Assembly: GCA_963691655.1 (NCBI GenBank)
Contig: OY829327.1
Coordinates: 84,952,019-85,016,018, forward strand
Direction of reading: 5' to 3'
Length of the DNA: 64,000 nt
From: Toxonevra muliebris
Lineage: Eukaryota; Arthropoda; Insecta; Diptera; Pallopteridae
Shown here: piece by piece, positions 61,553 to 64,000 of the stretch
Layout: every line of letters begins with the position of its first letter
Position numbering within the stretch: the stretch's first letter is position 1
Translations under genes and position numbers: made by a program
Notes under the pieces: generated by a model
What the model was told of the DNA's origin: nothing
Database searches by the model: none
Seen by the model: the letters and a program-made list of their open reading frames with translations, nothing else

Positions 61553-62812
61553 TAGTACTAACATATGCCTGGAATATAGCTGCGATATGCAATAATTTGC
61601 CAACAATAAAACTGGATTCGGATGCGCATTTATGCCATTCAGCAATCCGGCTCCGAAACCCTCCAAATTGCCGCCATTCACAACACAATTGTGCAACTGA
61701 ATGAGCGCTTGCTTAATCAAATCAAAATCAAAAACATAACCACAATTACGTATCAAATCATCCAATTTACACTGTAGAAACATCTCTTGATATTTGGCCA
61801 TGAGACGCTGCTTCTCGCCGTGCAGCGTTGTGTAAAGTTTGAGTGCCTCGGCGGGCGTTTGCTTATCCAACATCTCGAGACATAAGCGCGCTTTGCCGAG
61901 ACTCTCGCGCATCTCGGATATCTCCGGCGTTGGCATGTGATTAATCAATTCAGTTTCGATTTGTGTCTTGAGCGTGGTGCAACTTTCGAGAATCTTGAGC
62001 AGAAAATCGCGCTGCTTCAACACCAAATGCTGCACATCGTTGAGCGTCTTCTCCATGGACAAAAGCTCATTGAAAATGTCGGTGTGCAATGATTCCTTAG
62101 CTTCGGTTTTATTCTTGACGGGATGTGAGCGGTGCTCTTCGGTGGCGGCACATGCTCGACACAGCAACATGCTGCAAACGCTGCACCACAGAGTGTTGGG
62201 CATGGCGTGAGTCATGCAATTTTCGCTCATTTTCATTTTATCACCACCGTTATTGTTGCTACTGCTGCTGTTGCTATTGCTGCTATTGTTATTACTACTG
62301 ATGCTGCCGCCAATGCTATTCAAGTTGCTATTGCTGCCAGCGCTGTTGCTGTTAACATTCATAATACTGCTGCCATTGAGAGCACAACCATTATTCGAAC
62401 CATTTGAGGCGAGCGATAAGGAACGTTGCTTGTGAGTGCTACTGCTGCTTCCGCCGCTGCAATTGTTGTTCCCGCCGCTGGCGCCACCGCCAACGTTGTT
62501 GCTGCTGTTGTTTCCGTCGCTGATTTTCGTTTTCAACGTAAGCGTATGGAGATTTTGCGTTAAATACAAAATAGCGCTATAGGTGGGGAGACTATCAGTT
62601 TTTGGCTCGGGTCCTTGAAGCTCTGTCCGTTTCCAACAGTGAACGCAGTAAAGCTCATCGCTGCCTTCGCGCAACAGCGAATTGACACATTTGAGGCAAA
62701 AATAATGGCGGCATGTGAATAGCTTTGGTATAGCGTCATTGTCATTGAAAGGGAGATGGCAACAACTACAGATGATTAGCTCTTCCAGCTCAGGCGGCAC
62801 TGCCAAGTCCAT
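60407..62812 (-). CDS. RING / B-box / coiled-coil / cyclophilin-like protein, predicted E3 ligase
   Basis: A single 801-codon frame. Residues 15-59 form a RING finger: C15-x2-C18, C34-x-H36-x2-C39-x2-C42, C56-x2-C59. After a Ser/Asn/Gly-rich linker (about 100-190), residues about 198-232 form a B-box (CMTHAMPNTLWCSVC, CRAC, EEHRSHP). Then follow a helical, probably coiled-coil region (about 235-350), a polyglutamine tract (about 422-458), a second Gln/Ser-rich linker and a C-terminal cyclophilin-type domain (629-801; GGRSVYDEGF, GSQFRIILRE, VNCGKYQLG). RING plus B-box plus coiled coil is TRIM-like architecture, so ubiquitin ligase activity is expected. The cyclophilin catalytic Arg and Trp appear replaced, so it may bind rather than isomerise. 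I believe Drosophila CG5071 has a similar RING-cyclophilin layout, but this is from memory. The ATG is directly preceded by CTTTCTTTAG, a splice acceptor and an in-frame TAG, so the start is well supported and a 5' untranslated exon probably lies upstream. Confidence 0.9.
61460..61553 (-). repeat. CAG/CAA repeat encoding polyglutamine
   Basis: Interrupted CAG/CAA array on the coding strand giving Gln runs with two His interruptions. It is the longest of several Gln-rich tracts in the RING gene and is expected to be length-polymorphic. Confidence 0.85.
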
Positions 62813-64000
62813 CTAAAGAAAGTGAAGAAAAGGAAATTATAGTAATGTTATTATCTTTGGAACTTAGTTTTTTATTTTATAATTTATTACTATGAAAAGT
62901 ATTTTGTTTTTTTTGTTTGCTAACACCTGCTTAACTAAGCTGGTTGAACAATTCACTCATACAAGATCCTAACACTAATGAAATATTCTAATACCAATGA
63001 CGCCGTATTGCTTTTTCGCTACCGTATCATCAGGTCAAAGCCGCCTTAATTGACATTTCCTAGACTCGGTCTGCATTGGTCAAATAAACCAAAAACAACA
63101 CAACGAGTAAAAACGAATTAAAGAAAAGAAAAACAAAAGTGAATTAAAAAGAAGAAACCGCTTAGGTATTAATTTTATTTACTTAATTAGCGCAAGATAT
63201 CTATTTCTGAAATTAAGGGTGGATTATTGTTGTTGCCGTTGGTGTTGCAAAATTCATGCACGCCTAATTAAATTGAAGAAATTCTAAGGCTAGCTAAAAG
63301 AAAGCAGCTAAAATCAGGTTGCATAAGAAATTTAATTTAGAAAACTTTTGTAAGCACAGTTTGCCCAATTTAAACATCCGCAAAAAAATTGCGGATGCGG
63401 AAGCGAATGTTAAAATTATGCGAATGTTTCGGATGCAACGAATGCCAATGCAGACATCAGTTACATCGCTGATATGCATATGTATTCCAGGCAACGATGT
63501 TTTTAGTCTGGTTGAGAAACTGCTCCTGCATTTTAATTTATAATATTTACAATATTTTTCTTACCCTGATCCCAAATAAACTCAATAATTCCGAACTTTT
63601 TGTTTTTTTGGTTATAAAATACCAAAACTGAAATACCTGTTAGCTTTAAGTATAGGGGCATAGCAAATAGCTAATAAACCTTTCCAAACTGTAGTTCACC
63701 TTTCAAAGCATATAGCAACTTACATACTTCCCTGCATACTTAATTTCCCTTTGGGAATAATTTTAATAAGCACACGTCTACTGCTCACAGACCTACTGCT
63801 CTTTTTCCCCTACTCTCACACTCTCTTTTCAGTTATTCTTAACAATCTCATGAGCCTTTTACAACAATTGACACTCACTAAAAAACATTTTGCTACTTGA
63901 ATAACAGCAATAATAATTGACAACAAGCAAAGAACAAAATTACCCGTTTTGATACCCACACGCACAAACACACACACACACCTCATACTTTGTGAGTTTG
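62813..64000 (-). other. Upstream region or first intron of the RING gene
   Basis: The first bases read on the minus strand (TTTCCTTTTCTTCACTTTCT then TTAG) form a polypyrimidine tract and acceptor. No upstream exon was identified; small frames at 63,294-63,543 lack domains. The right edge ends in ACACACAC simple sequence. Confidence 0.45.

Noticed and set aside
61149..61688. Alternative-frame frames of 90-179 codons over the RING gene (Ala-, Thr- or Leu-rich)
   Set aside because: They are frame-shifted readings of CAG/CAA repeats within the 801-codon gene.
1..64000. CRISPR arrays, operons, bacterial promoters or rRNA genes
   Set aside because: The window is eukaryotic (introns, SINEs, LINEs); no spaced direct-repeat array or rRNA-like sequence was seen.

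Overview
This window is nuclear DNA of a higher fly (Diptera, Brachycera), most likely an acalyptrate of the fruit-fly (Tephritidae) type. The evidence is the very AT-rich intergenic DNA with ACATACATA and TGTGTGTATG microsatellites, fly-like GT-AG introns, a dipteran-looking Npl4 protein, polyglutamine-rich coding sequence, tRNA-derived SINEs and a LINE ending in CCTAACCTAA-type tails, and Tc1, piggyBac-, hAT- and pogo-like elements. The species cannot be fixed from sequence alone.

Layout. From 1 to about 47,700 the window is a gene desert (or the interior of very large introns) dominated by decayed transposable elements. The only non-transposon coding candidate there is one possible exon, at 19,231-19,477, encoding a single-pass membrane segment. 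The main elements are: a piggyBac-like element with a second TTAA-type insertion in one arm (2,039-4,288); a Tc1-like element (6,354-8,012); a SINE split by a hAT-like element that itself holds a third inverted-repeat element (10.5-11.8 kb); a hAT-like element holding a pogo-like MITE (13,831-15,104); a jockey/CR1-type LINE (15.1-17.1 kb); the RNase H end of an I-type LINE (21.6-22.5 kb); a 3-kb element with a perfect 8-bp target duplication (23,993-26,964) that carries a full-length SINE; a Tc1-like element with a rearranged end (29,173-30,549); two inverted copies of a 1-kb MITE (32.8 and 35.8 kb); TTAA/CCC termini (40.7-42.3 kb); and a three-level nest of foldback, hAT-like and pogo-like elements (43.6-46.7 kb).

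From 47,901 to 52,879 on the plus strand lie seven coding exons of Npl4, the cofactor of p97/VCP in ubiquitin-dependent extraction and ERAD. They join in frame to 442 codons, but the C-terminal part (roughly the last third) was not found downstream. From 52,880 to 60,406 the plus strand is strikingly T-rich with no recognisable coding sequence. At 60,407-62,812 the minus strand carries one long exon for an 801-residue RING finger / B-box / coiled-coil / polyglutamine protein ending in a cyclophilin-like domain whose active site looks degenerate.

The two genes face each other and both belong to ubiquitin biology: Npl4 handles ubiquitylated clients, and the RING protein is a predicted E3 ligase. 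A functional link is only inference. If the missing Npl4 exons lie beyond 64,000, the RING gene is nested in the last Npl4 intron on the opposite strand.
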